A stretch of DNA of 6,176 nucleotides from Gemmatimonadota bacterium (GCA_026706505.1 JAPOYQ010000771.1:1-6176), one strand, 5' to 3'. Positions 1 through 6,032 are shown, counted from the stretch's first letter. Program-made: numbers and translations. The notes: generated from the sequence alone by a model not told the origin.

Positions 1-504
1 ACCGCCACCTACGTGTAGCTTCTTGGAAGCATGTTTGTTCTTCTCTTTGCCGCCCATGTAGGTTTCGTCCACCTCTACCGGCCCGTCCAGCGCCTCAGCC
101 GCCGTCTCGTAGGCTTGGCGAATCCGGTGGAGCATGAACCACGCGCTCTTTTGCGTTATGCCTAGGTCCCGGTGCAGCTTCATACTGGACACGCTCTTGA
201 GCGAGGTAGTAACCAAGAAAATGGCGACGGCCCACTTTTGCAGAGGAATCTTTGAACGCTCCATCAGCGAGCCGGTACGCACCGAGAAGTACCGCCGACA
301 ATCGCCACAGTGATACGGCATGGAACTACCGGAGGTAACGGGCTTGACCTTATCACAGCCGCCACAGCGCGGGCAGAATAGGCCGGTTTCGTCCCAGCGC
401 TCATACTCGAACCACTCAATAGCGGCTTGCTCGGTGGGGAACATCTCGAATAGCTCTAAGAGGGTGATACCTTCGCGTTCGCTCTTGCCGGGTGCTTTTG
501 CCAT
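1..504 (-). CDS. IS1595-family transposase, N-terminal part (runs off the left edge)
   Basis: This is the transposase of a DDE-type insertion sequence, which cuts and rejoins the element's ends. I translated the minus strand from the ATG at 504-502, and the frame stays open to position 1 (168 residues). Residues 40-75 form the family's zinc ribbon, with CPRC at 44-47 and CGDC at 66-69. Next come a helical region with LHRDLGITQKSAWFMLHRIR at about 110-129 and the start of the ISXO2-like catalytic domain. EVDETYMGGKEK (144-155) carries the probable first catalytic Asp (D146). Family members are usually about 300 residues long, so roughly half is missing, cut by the window edge rather than visibly broken. 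The start is supported by AAGGAG at 519-514, nine bases from the ATG. Reading frame and motifs are intact, so the gene may be functional. Confidence 0.92.
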   Translation of the reverse strand, partial: MAKAPGKSEREGITLLELFEMFPTEQAAIEWFEYERWDETGLFCPRCGGCDKVKPVTSGSSMPYHCGDCRRYFSVRTGSLMERSKIPLQKWAVAIFLVTTSLKSVSSMKLHRDLGITQKSAWFMLHRIRQAYETAAEALDGPVEVDETYMGGKEKNKHASKKLHVGGG

Positions 505-529
505 CGTTCGTATCTCCTTGACTTACATA

Positions 530-558
530 AAGATATGAAACTTTTAATGTCCAGTCAA
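530..558 (-). promoter_or_regulatory. Predicted sigma70 promoter of the transposase gene
   Basis: On the minus strand TTGACT (558-553) is followed by a 17-base spacer and TATCTT (535-530). These match the -35 and -10 consensus at 5 of 6 and 4 of 6 positions. The -10 box lies about 25 bases upstream of the start codon, so the leader would be short and would contain the AAGGAG ribosome binding site. The -35 box lies inside the probable terminal inverted repeat, so transposase bound at the end could repress transcription. This is a consensus match only. Confidence 0.5.
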
Positions 559-571
559 GTATATAATTCCC
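548..571. repeat. Probable terminal inverted repeat of the IS1595-family element
   Basis: Read on the minus strand from 571 inwards, the sequence starts GGGAATTATATACTTGAC and continues to about 548. It lies between the transposase promoter and the neighbouring gene, where a terminal repeat is expected. The stop codon of the next gene (572-574) directly adjoins the GGG. IS1595 elements typically make 8-bp target duplications, so 572-579 would be one copy if the boundary is right. The partner repeat is outside the window, so the repeat itself cannot be demonstrated here. Confidence 0.4.
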
Positions 572-1447
572 TTAGCAGATGGTGGCCGTTTGCATGGCCG
601 CGAGCAAGTCGGCCGGGCTCATCAGAACACCCAGAATAGAGTGCTCGCTACCCCGTGGTATTTCCAGCCCCGTGGCGGTAGCCGTTATGCCGTCAAAGTC
701 GCGCGTGGGGTGTACGGGGATCTTGCGATTGGGTCGGTCGATGGTGAGATGGGCGTACAGGGTGATCCCCAAGGGGCTTTCCAACATCACTTTACTAGGG
801 TCTAGATCAAGCCGGATCTTGCCTGTAGCTCCTGCCTCACTCGTCCTGAACCCGTCGAGGAAGAGGCCGATCGGATAGCCCAGTGGACCGTCGAAGAGGT
901 AGCCTCGCGTGGCGCTGTCCGGGAGCAGAAAATGGGTCACCAACTCCGCTTTGCAAAGGAGGCGTTGGTCTGGCACCGTCATGTCAAAGTTGTCAAACGC
1001 CGGAGTCTTGAGACCGAGCTGTCGGCCGAGTGCGGTGCCGTAACTGTAGACACATCCAGTAAACGACTCACCCCACAATTCCAACTCGGTGGTCTCGCAA
1101 TCGAGCTGGTGACCCTTGTCGGCTAGCTGCGACGAGAACGAGTCGGTCAGGTCCTGCCTGTACTGCTCGGGGTCGATCCCGTCATACCACTCGGCGCGGG
1201 GCTCGAGAACGCGGTCGTTACCAAGTTGTTGTCTGGCATAGGCAAGGATTTCTCGCCCCCCGTCGAGTTGAGCGTAAATCGCATCCGGCTCCAGTTGACG
1301 GATCGCCGCGCGCCAACGTCGTTCGCACAGCAACTCGCGCTCGAGATAGATCCCGGCGTTCGTGCTGCGCAGAGTTTTCGGATCAGTGGCGGCTAGGTCG
1401 CTGTAGAGCATTGAGTGAATCAGATAGACGATCTTTCTCACCTTCAT
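572..1447 (-). CDS. Protein of unknown function, 291 residues
   Basis: I do not recognise this protein. It looks soluble: there is no signal peptide or long hydrophobic stretch. It begins with a probable beta strand (KIVYLIHSMLY, 5-15), as in an alpha/beta fold. A mixed charged helical region follows (30-115), then a motif-like LWGESFTGCVYSYG (124-137) that resembles a conserved active-site or turn segment. The C-terminal half has many short strands and Pro/Gly turns (FDGPLGYPIGLFLDGF, 185-200). I chose the ATG at 1447-1445 because GGAG (1460-1457) lies nine bases upstream. A TTG at 1462 would add five residues but would overlap that ribosome binding site. The gene has its own predicted promoter and a dyad shared with the regulator gene upstream, which suggests it is the regulator's target. 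The stop codon touches the IS end, and transcription could continue into the IS. The composition and open frame support a real gene. Confidence 0.82.
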   Translation of the reverse strand: MKVRKIVYLIHSMLYSDLAATDPKTLRSTNAGIYLERELLCERRWRAAIRQLEPDAIYAQLDGGREILAYARQQLGNDRVLEPRAEWYDGIDPEQYRQDLTDSFSSQLADKGHQLDCETTELELWGESFTGCVYSYGTALGRQLGLKTPAFDNFDMTVPDQRLLCKAELVTHFLLPDSATRGYLFDGPLGYPIGLFLDGFRTSEAGATGKIRLDLDPSKVMLESPLGITLYAHLTIDRPNRKIPVHPTRDFDGITATATGLEIPRGSEHSILGVLMSPADLLAAMQTATIC

Positions 1448-1496
1448 TGGCGCAGTCTCCAATTATCGCTAACACCCTTGCTTCCCCTTTCACCAC

Positions 1497-1525
1497 TGTA
1501 TAGCGAATCACGGTGCTCATGTCCA
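1497..1525 (-). promoter_or_regulatory. Predicted sigma70 promoter of the unknown 291-residue gene
   Basis: On the minus strand TGGACA (1525-1520) and TATACA (1502-1497) are separated by exactly 17 bases and match consensus at 5 of 6 and 4 of 6 positions. The -10 box ends about 50 bases upstream of the chosen ATG, leaving room for the GGAG ribosome binding site. The -35 box overlaps one arm of the dyad at 1522-1538, so a protein bound there would be expected to block or modulate RNA polymerase. This is a consensus match and has not been tested. Confidence 0.5.
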
Positions 1526-1538
1526 CCCATCGGTGGTT
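1522..1538. promoter_or_regulatory. Candidate operator: dyad CCACC-N4-GGTGG
   Basis: The core is CCACC (1523-1527), a four-base gap CATC, and GGTGG (1532-1536), with T before it and TT after it. It overlaps the predicted -35 box of the 291-residue gene. A second copy with the same layout lies upstream of the XRE-type regulator at 2379-2395, and the two differ in the arms only by a compensated C/T and G/A pair. No T-run follows on either strand, so it is not a good terminator. Binding by the neighbouring regulator is inference. Confidence 0.4.
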
Positions 1539-1569
1539 CGGCGACTTAACAGGCCAGTCGACGGACTCT

Positions 1570-2340
1570 TCATCCCTTCGTACTATTCACAAATATCCCT
1601 CTCCCAAAATCTTCTCTCAAGCTCGCCAGACAAAGGGCCTTAATCATCCCCGCCAGAAGTAATCCGCAATTCTCTTCCAACCGATAGCCCTCCTTATCTT
1701 GTACCAATAGCCCTGCTTCAATCAGCTTGTCAAGTACATCCGCCAGTGCCTGCGAAGACTCAGCCAGGTCTGCTGCCAACAGTGCGGCGAACTTTTTCGG
1801 GCCTCTCAGCAGGAAAAAAGCGACGGGCCAGTACTCGGGCGAGAGGAGGGTGCGAAGAATATCCATCATATTGGACGATGGGGTATCTTCTTCCAAGGCT
1901 TCGCTTCCGGCAAAGCATACCAAGCCGCTACGGCTCCAAAAGCTGAAGCCCACGAGACTCTTATCCGAACCCGACAGTTGATAGGAAATATTCCTATCCT
2001 GATTCCTCATATCATAGGGGGGAATTAGAAATCCTAGTGCCGTCATCAGAGCGGCGTGTCGTTCCTCCTTGTCCCTGAGGTCGCCAATGCGCTGAGCCAG
2101 TTTGCCGCCGAGCGTTTCAATCCCGAGTTCGCTGTCAATTCCCAACAGCGCATCGGCCGAAGTGCCCAGCGCTTTGCACAAGGCCGGAAACGTCCCAATA
2201 TCGGGCAGCGACTCGCCGTTCTCCCACTTGGAAACGGCTTGCGGACTAACAAATAAGTCGCTCCCCAGTTGTTCCTGTGTGAGTCCCTGCTGCTTCCGCC
2301 GCTCCTGTATCCTTTGTCCAAGCTCTACTGGGTCAATCAT
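1570..2340 (-). CDS. XRE-family transcriptional regulator with probable C-terminal winged helix
   Basis: This is a cytoplasmic DNA-binding regulator of 256 residues. Residues 7-67 are a clear XRE/Cro helix-turn-helix, with the helix pair within 21-42 (TQEQLGSDLFVSPQAVSKWE and the following NG). Residues 78-100 are charged and helical and look like a linker. Residues 103-150 are rich in strands and aromatics (ISYQLSG, GFSFWSRSGLVCFAG) and could sense a ligand. Residues 162-222 resemble an ArsR-like winged helix: ILRTLL, then KKFAALLAADLAESSQALAD, then LDKLIEAGLLVQDKEGYRLE. That would give two DNA-binding modules in one protein, which is inferred from pattern and not from a search. The ATG at 2340-2338 is supported by AAAGGAG eight bases upstream. 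The gene lies upstream of the unknown 291-residue gene on the same strand, with 122 bases between them. A dyad in its leader suggests autoregulation. GC content seems lower than in the metabolic genes to the right. Confidence 0.88.
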   Translation of the reverse strand: MIDPVELGQRIQERRKQQGLTQEQLGSDLFVSPQAVSKWENGESLPDIGTFPALCKALGTSADALLGIDSELGIETLGGKLAQRIGDLRDKEERHAALMTALGFLIPPYDMRNQDRNISYQLSGSDKSLVGFSFWSRSGLVCFAGSEALEEDTPSSNMMDILRTLLSPEYWPVAFFLLRGPKKFAALLAADLAESSQALADVLDKLIEAGLLVQDKEGYRLEENCGLLLAGMIKALCLASLREDFGRGIFVNSTKG

Positions 2341-2378
2341 TGCGCGCGCTCCTTTGTTTTGGGTATGTGCAGCATCCT

Positions 2379-2395
2379 TCCATCAAGCGATGGTT
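2379..2395. promoter_or_regulatory. Candidate operator or leader hairpin: dyad CCATC-N4-GATGG
   Basis: CCATC (2380-2384), gap AAGC, GATGG (2389-2393), with T before and TT after, lies 39-55 bases upstream of the regulator start codon. It matches the dyad at 1522-1538 at 13 of 17 positions, and the arm difference keeps the pairing. An outer inverted repeat, GTGCAG (2367-2372) and CTGCAC (2404-2409), encloses it almost symmetrically. I found no convincing promoter boxes for the regulator, so I cannot say whether the dyad is in the promoter or in the transcribed leader. Confidence 0.4.
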
Positions 2396-2491
2396 GTTGT
2401 TATCTGCACAGCCAAAATAGCGCATTTACCCAGTTGTCGGCATTGAGGAACGCGAAAGTAGATCAACTGCTGGTTGAGCTTTTCCCCTAGG

Positions 2492-3892
2492 TCAAAGCAG
2501 CGGTCGCTCGTGGCACCAAGGGGCGAGCTGTTCGAAGGCGCGGGCGGCGCGCAACACGGTGAGGTCCTGACGCCAGCCGCCGATAATTTGCAGGCCCACG
2601 GGCAAGCCATCGACGCGGCCGCAGGGCACGCTGGCAGCGGGCAGGCCGGTGAGGTTCACCGGGTAGGTGAAGGCCGTCCAACTCAGGTAGGTAGTGTCGC
2701 GGCCTGCGACCGAACCGGGGTGGTCGTCGCCAGCGGCAAAGGCAGTGACCGGCAGCGTCGGCGTCAGCAACAGGTCGTAATTCTCGTAAAACTCCCGCCA
2801 TTGGTGGTAGTACGCGTTGCGCTCTATATAGGCACCGGCCACGTCCGTGCCTCGGAATTCGAACCCCTCTTCGATGACGGCGCGCAAGCCAAGATCGAGG
2901 CGATCGGCGATTTGGTCGAACTGGTCGCGGAAGGTGGCGGCAAAGGCCGTTGACCATAGGACGTGGACGAGACGCCACGGGTCTTCGCCAGCCGGGTGCG
3001 CCTCCTCAATAGTGCAACCGAGATCCGCGAAGCGACGGGCTGCCGCTTGTGCGGTCTCGACGACTTGGGCATCGACGGCCGCGTACCCTAGGTCGGGCGA
3101 CCAAGCTACGCGCAGCCCATCCACGCCAGCTCCGATCTCGTCAAGCGCCAACGGTTCGGCCGGCAGCGAGGTGCGATCCCGCGCATCGGGACCGAGCATG
3201 ACTTCAAGCATCTGCGCGGCATCGCCGACAGTGCGGGTGATCGGCCCGGCGTGAGACAGGGTCTCCACCACGCTAGCCGGATGCTGGGGTATCCGTCCCC
3301 AGGAGGGTTTGAAGCCAAAGGCACCCGAGAAACCAGCCGGGATGCGGATCGAGCCGGCACCGTCCGTGCCTTGGGCCAGCACGCCCATGCCAGCGACCAC
3401 AGCCGCCGCAGCTCCCCCGCTAGAGCCACCCGCCGTGCGTCCGTGCCGCCAGGGATTATGAGTCGGCCCGACGACGCGATTGCCCGAATCGCCCTTCCAG
3501 CCGACCTCCGGCGTGTTCGTCTTGCCGAGCAGCACCATGCCAGCGTCGCGCAAGCGTTCGGCGAGGGGCGCGTCAAAGTCCGGGATCCAATCGGCGGTCA
3601 GCAGCGACCCCCGCGTGGTGCGGATCCCGCGCGTCGCCGTCAGATCCTTCAGCGAGCCAGGTATGCCGGCTAAAGGAGGCGGATCCTCGGCACCGGCAAA
3701 GGCGGCTTCGGCGGCGCGCGCCTCGGCCAAGGCCCGCTCCGGCGTGACCGTGACGAAGGCGTTGAGCTTTGGGTCGAGCGATTCGATTCGGCGCAGTACA
3801 GCTTCGGTGACCTCCACTGGGGACAGCTCGCGGCGCTCGTACAGGCGGCGCAGTTCAGCGCCGGAGAGATAGCACAGATCGGTATCGTTCAT
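2492..3892 (-). CDS. Amidase-signature family hydrolase
   Basis: This serine hydrolase cleaves a carboxamide bond with a Ser-cisSer-Lys triad and is predicted to be cytoplasmic. The 466-residue length is normal for the family. Lys82 is in GSLKD, the cis-Ser157 is in GGSSGG (155-160), and the nucleophile Ser181 is in GTDGAGSIRIPAGFSG (175-190). Their spacings of 75 and 24 residues equal those of the K142/S217/S241 triad of fatty acid amide hydrolase. The C-terminal part has the usual NLTGLPAASVPCG and GLPVGLQIIGG segments. The motif reads DGAGS rather than the DTGGS typical of GatA, and no gatB or gatC is next to it, so a general amidase is more likely than a tRNA amidotransferase subunit. The substrate is unknown. 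The ATG overlaps the stop codon of the upstream oxidoreductase (ATGA, 3892-3889) and has no strong ribosome binding site, which suggests translational coupling. No clear terminator follows. Confidence 0.93.
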   Translation of the reverse strand: MNDTDLCYLSGAELRRLYERRELSPVEVTEAVLRRIESLDPKLNAFVTVTPERALAEARAAEAAFAGAEDPPPLAGIPGSLKDLTATRGIRTTRGSLLTADWIPDFDAPLAERLRDAGMVLLGKTNTPEVGWKGDSGNRVVGPTHNPWRHGRTAGGSSGGAAAAVVAGMGVLAQGTDGAGSIRIPAGFSGAFGFKPSWGRIPQHPASVVETLSHAGPITRTVGDAAQMLEVMLGPDARDRTSLPAEPLALDEIGAGVDGLRVAWSPDLGYAAVDAQVVETAQAAARRFADLGCTIEEAHPAGEDPWRLVHVLWSTAFAATFRDQFDQIADRLDLGLRAVIEEGFEFRGTDVAGAYIERNAYYHQWREFYENYDLLLTPTLPVTAFAAGDDHPGSVAGRDTTYLSWTAFTYPVNLTGLPAASVPCGRVDGLPVGLQIIGGWRQDLTVLRAARAFEQLAPWCHERPLL

Positions 3893-4878
3893 GCTTCAAT
3901 CACCACTTCTCTGCCGAGGCGAGACGACTCCATACACGCCGTCAGCACCGCCACCATATGGCGGGCGTATTCAGCCGTCACCGGTGGCTTCGTTCCTGCG
4001 TCAATCGCCGCGACGAACGCGCCCAACTGCTGCGTTGTGGTGTGGTGGTCTTCGGTTACCTCAACCTGTTCCCACTCCCCGTCCCGGCCGATGAAGAGAT
4101 CGTTCCTTCCCGAGTGGATTCCATTGCGCAGTTGGAGCATGCCGTCCGTGCAGACGAACTCCGTGCTAAAGCGACTCCCCCCCGTCCGCCACCAGACATG
4201 AATCAGGGTCGAGTACACGCCGTTTTCGAACTGCAGCAGCGCCATGGCCACGTCGTCCGCTGAGAATTCGAAGAACCGGCTGTCGATCAGGGCCTTGACG
4301 GCGACGACGCGACTGCCCGTCCACCAGCAGGAGCGGTCGATCAGGTGGATGCCGTTCTGATACCACAAGCCCCCGTGCGTCGCCTTGTCGAGATACCAGG
4401 GCGACCTGTTCGGGTTGAAGGGGCGGTAGGCCTCGTCGCAGAGACAGACGAGGTCGCCCACGGCCTGTTCGCGCAGCAGCTTCTTCGCAGCTCGGTTCGT
4501 CGGCGAGAAGCGGTGCATGTGGCCGACGGAGAGCTGTTTGCCGGTCCGCTGTGCGGCCGCGATCATGGCGTCGCATTCCTCCACGTTGACGGCCATTGGT
4601 TTTTCCACCAGCACGTGCTTGCCAGCCTCCAACGCGGCTACGGTTACTTCGCAGTGCAGGCCGTGGGGCAGGCAGACGATGGCGAGGTCAACCCCCTCGT
4701 CCGCGAGCAGATCCTCATAGGAGGAATAGCCCTGGCAGCCGTGCTCCGCGCAGACGCGGGCCAGGCGTTCCGCGTCCGTATCGGCGACCGCCTGCAAGTG
4801 CGTAGATTCAAGGGCCGCCACCGCTTGCAGATGTCCTGGGGATACGCTGCCAGCACCGATGATTCCGACTCCGTGCAT
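3889..4878 (-). CDS. Gfo/Idh/MocA-family NAD(P)-dependent oxidoreductase
   Basis: This is a probable sugar or cyclitol dehydrogenase that oxidises or reduces a hydroxyl group with NAD(P). It has 329 residues, about the family's usual length. The N-terminal Rossmann fold has GIIGAGSVSPGH (5-16, GxGxxx), with VADTD (31-35) at the end of strand two, followed by AIVCLPHGLH (66-75). The family signature EKPMAVN is at 92-98, with catalytic-type Lys93. The C-terminal alpha/beta domain includes GGLWYQNGIHLIDRSCWWTG (169-188), the counterpart of the usual G-G-G-x-x-x-D-x-G-x-H-x-x-D motif, with His178 and Asp181 present and Gln174 where Asp is more common. The start ATG has GAGG (4887-4884) five bases upstream and a strong predicted promoter before that. 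The stop overlaps the amidase start by four bases, so the two genes form an operon. The substrate cannot be deduced. Confidence 0.93.
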   Translation of the reverse strand: MHGVGIIGAGSVSPGHLQAVAALESTHLQAVADTDAERLARVCAEHGCQGYSSYEDLLADEGVDLAIVCLPHGLHCEVTVAALEAGKHVLVEKPMAVNVEECDAMIAAAQRTGKQLSVGHMHRFSPTNRAAKKLLREQAVGDLVCLCDEAYRPFNPNRSPWYLDKATHGGLWYQNGIHLIDRSCWWTGSRVVAVKALIDSRFFEFSADDVAMALLQFENGVYSTLIHVWWRTGGSRFSTEFVCTDGMLQLRNGIHSGRNDLFIGRDGEWEQVEVTEDHHTTTQQLGAFVAAIDAGTKPPVTAEYARHMVAVLTACMESSRLGREVVIEA

Positions 4879-4903
4879 CTCATCCTCGATTCAGAAGGAC
4901 AGA

Positions 4904-4933
4904 AGTATAAACGGGCATTTGGACCTTGGTCAA
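4904..4933 (-). promoter_or_regulatory. Predicted sigma70 promoter of the oxidoreductase-amidase operon
   Basis: On the minus strand TTGACC (4933-4928), an 18-base spacer and TATACT (4909-4904) each match consensus at 5 of 6 positions. This is the best promoter-like pair in the window. The -10 box ends 25 bases before the oxidoreductase ATG, so the leader would be very short. The short inverted repeat GACC-AA-GGTC (4931-4922 on the minus strand) overlaps the -35 box and could be an operator half of the system. Readthrough from the SMP-30 gene is also possible because I see no terminator in the 81-base gap. Confidence 0.55.
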
Positions 4934-4959
4934 CTTAGATGCCGACGAGTTGTAGTCCC

Positions 4960-5901
4960 CTACGGCTTCTGAGCCCCGTTCGTCTCGACGTACACCGAAA
5001 ACAGCGACTGCGAACAGGTTATGAACAACCTATTCTTTTTCGCGCCGCCGAAGCAGAGGTTGGCGCAGGGCGCTGGCAGGTGGATCTTGCCGATCAAAGT
5101 GCCGTCGGGAGCAAAACAGTGCACGCCGTCGTAGCCCTCGCCTCCCCAACAGGCCCCTGACCACAGGTTGCCATCCACATCAGTGCGGACCCCGTCCGAC
5201 GAGCCAATCCCCATGTCTGCGAACACGCGCCCGTTTGCGAGGTGGTCGCCGTGGACGTCGAAAACGCGGATGTGGGTGGGGTATTCGGGGCCGTCGGAGC
5301 GCCCGGTATCGACGATGTAGAGCCGCGACTCATCCGGGCTGAAGCAGAGGCCGTTGGGCCGCTGGAAATCTCCGGCCACCACCGTCGCTTCCCCCGTGTC
5401 CGGGTCGAGACGGTACACGTTGGCGGCATTCTCGAACGTATCCCGATGCCCCTCGTAGTCCATCAGAATGCCGTAACCGGGGTCCGTGAACCAGATCGAT
5501 CTATCCGATTTCACCACAATATCGTTGGGGGCGTTCAACCGCTTGCCCTCGAACTGATCCATCAACACAGTGATCGAACCGTCGTATTCCGTCCGCGTGA
5601 CCCGGCGCGCGTCGTGTTCGCACGACAGCAATCGCCCCTCGCGGTCGCGCGTGTTGCCGTTGGTGTTGTTCGATGGCTTGCGGAAGACCGAGACCTCCCC
5701 GGTCTCTTCTTCCCACTTGAGAATGCGGTTGTTGGGAATGTCGCTGAACAGTAGATAGCGGCCGTCGCCAAACCACACAGGGCCTTCGAGCCAGCGGCCG
5801 CCGGTCCAGAGCATTTCAAGGGCGGCATTGGCCAGCTTGTACTTGGCGAAGCGCTCGTCGAACACTTCGATGCGGCGGTCTGGATACCTCACAAGTTCCA
5901 T
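4960..5901 (-). CDS. SMP-30/gluconolactonase-like beta-propeller hydrolase
   Basis: This is a member of the SMP-30/gluconolactonase/LRE-like family, six-bladed propellers that use a divalent metal to hydrolyse sugar lactones. The protein has 313 residues and no evident signal peptide, so it is probably cytoplasmic. Expected metal ligands can be placed by comparison with regucalcin: Glu39 (LEGPVWF), Asn126 (NAPNDIVV), Asn183 (RPNGLCFSPD) and Asp236 (SSDGVRTDVDGNLW). Blade-type repeats such as SIWFTDPGYG and RLYIVDTG are well kept, and NRLFITCSQSLFSVYV closes the propeller near the C-terminus. The ATG at 5901-5899 has AGGA about eight bases upstream. It lies upstream of, and reads in the same direction as, the oxidoreductase gene, which suggests oxidation to a lactone followed by hydrolysis. 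The lactone is unknown, and some family members are phosphotriesterase-like or of unknown activity. Confidence 0.92.
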   Translation of the reverse strand: MELVRYPDRRIEVFDERFAKYKLANAALEMLWTGGRWLEGPVWFGDGRYLLFSDIPNNRILKWEEETGEVSVFRKPSNNTNGNTRDREGRLLSCEHDARRVTRTEYDGSITVLMDQFEGKRLNAPNDIVVKSDRSIWFTDPGYGILMDYEGHRDTFENAANVYRLDPDTGEATVVAGDFQRPNGLCFSPDESRLYIVDTGRSDGPEYPTHIRVFDVHGDHLANGRVFADMGIGSSDGVRTDVDGNLWSGACWGGEGYDGVHCFAPDGTLIGKIHLPAPCANLCFGGAKKNRLFITCSQSLFSVYVETNGAQKP

Positions 5902-6003
5902 ATCATCTTCCTGGTCAAATTAACGGATTGCGGCGGATTGCTGATGAAAGTTCTGATTTTGTCCAGCCGCAAGCAAGGTTTTGAGTAAAAGCGCCCAAAT
6001 GGC

Positions 6004-6032
6004 TTGATTCCTGCACAAATGAACACTATCTT
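6004..6032 (+). promoter_or_regulatory. Possible sigma70 promoter of the divergent right-edge gene
   Basis: TTGATT (6004-6009) and TATCTT (6027-6032) are separated by 17 bases, and each matches consensus at 4 of 6 positions. This would start transcription about 55 bases before the ATG at 6094. It lies in the 192-base divergent intergenic region (5902-6093) shared with the SMP-30 gene, for which I found no convincing promoter. The match is moderate. The inverted repeat that frames the -10 box raises its plausibility. Confidence 0.35.

Larger units (their letters stand above)
1..571 (-). mobile_element. One end of an IS1595-family insertion sequence (partial)
   Basis: This is the promoter-proximal end of an insertion sequence. 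It contains the first 168 codons of an IS1595-family transposase, its ribosome binding site and promoter, and a probable terminal inverted repeat ending near 571. The rest of the element, including the other terminal repeat and the second copy of the target duplication, lies left of position 1. The outer boundary at 569-571 is inferred from a GGG that starts an AT-rich stretch immediately after the stop codon of the neighbouring gene. It could be off by several bases because the partner repeat is not visible. The family call rests on the transposase, not on the ends. Confidence 0.75.

Noticed and set aside
95..301. Minus-strand open frame of 68 codons inside the IS
   Set aside because: It is in a different frame from the transposase, whose zinc ribbon and catalytic motif are unmistakable. 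The short frame has no ribosome binding site or recognisable content.
1448..1462. Upstream TTG start at 1462 for the unknown gene
   Set aside because: The TTG overlaps the GGAG that is correctly spaced for the ATG at 1447, so the ATG is preferred.
1542..1560. CGACT-N9-AGTCG inverted repeat just after the regulator stop, as a terminator
   Set aside because: It is a five-base stem with a nine-base loop and no T-run. It could be chance or part of the operator region.
2463..2477. TCAAC-N5-GTTGA hairpin just after the amidase stop, as a terminator
   Set aside because: The stem is only five base pairs and AT-rich, and no T-run follows on the minus strand.
4345..4938. Plus-strand open frame of 197 codons opposite the oxidoreductase
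   Set aside because: It is antisense to a full-length gene with clear family motifs. Long antisense frames are common in GC-rich coding DNA.
5242..5754. Plus-strand open frame of 170 codons opposite the SMP-30 gene
   Set aside because: It is antisense to the conserved propeller gene, and its translation shows no recognisable domain.
5924..5940. Tandem GGATTG-type repeat upstream of the SMP-30 gene
   Set aside because: There are only two short copies ten bases apart with no further extension, so it is not a convincing repeat array or binding site.
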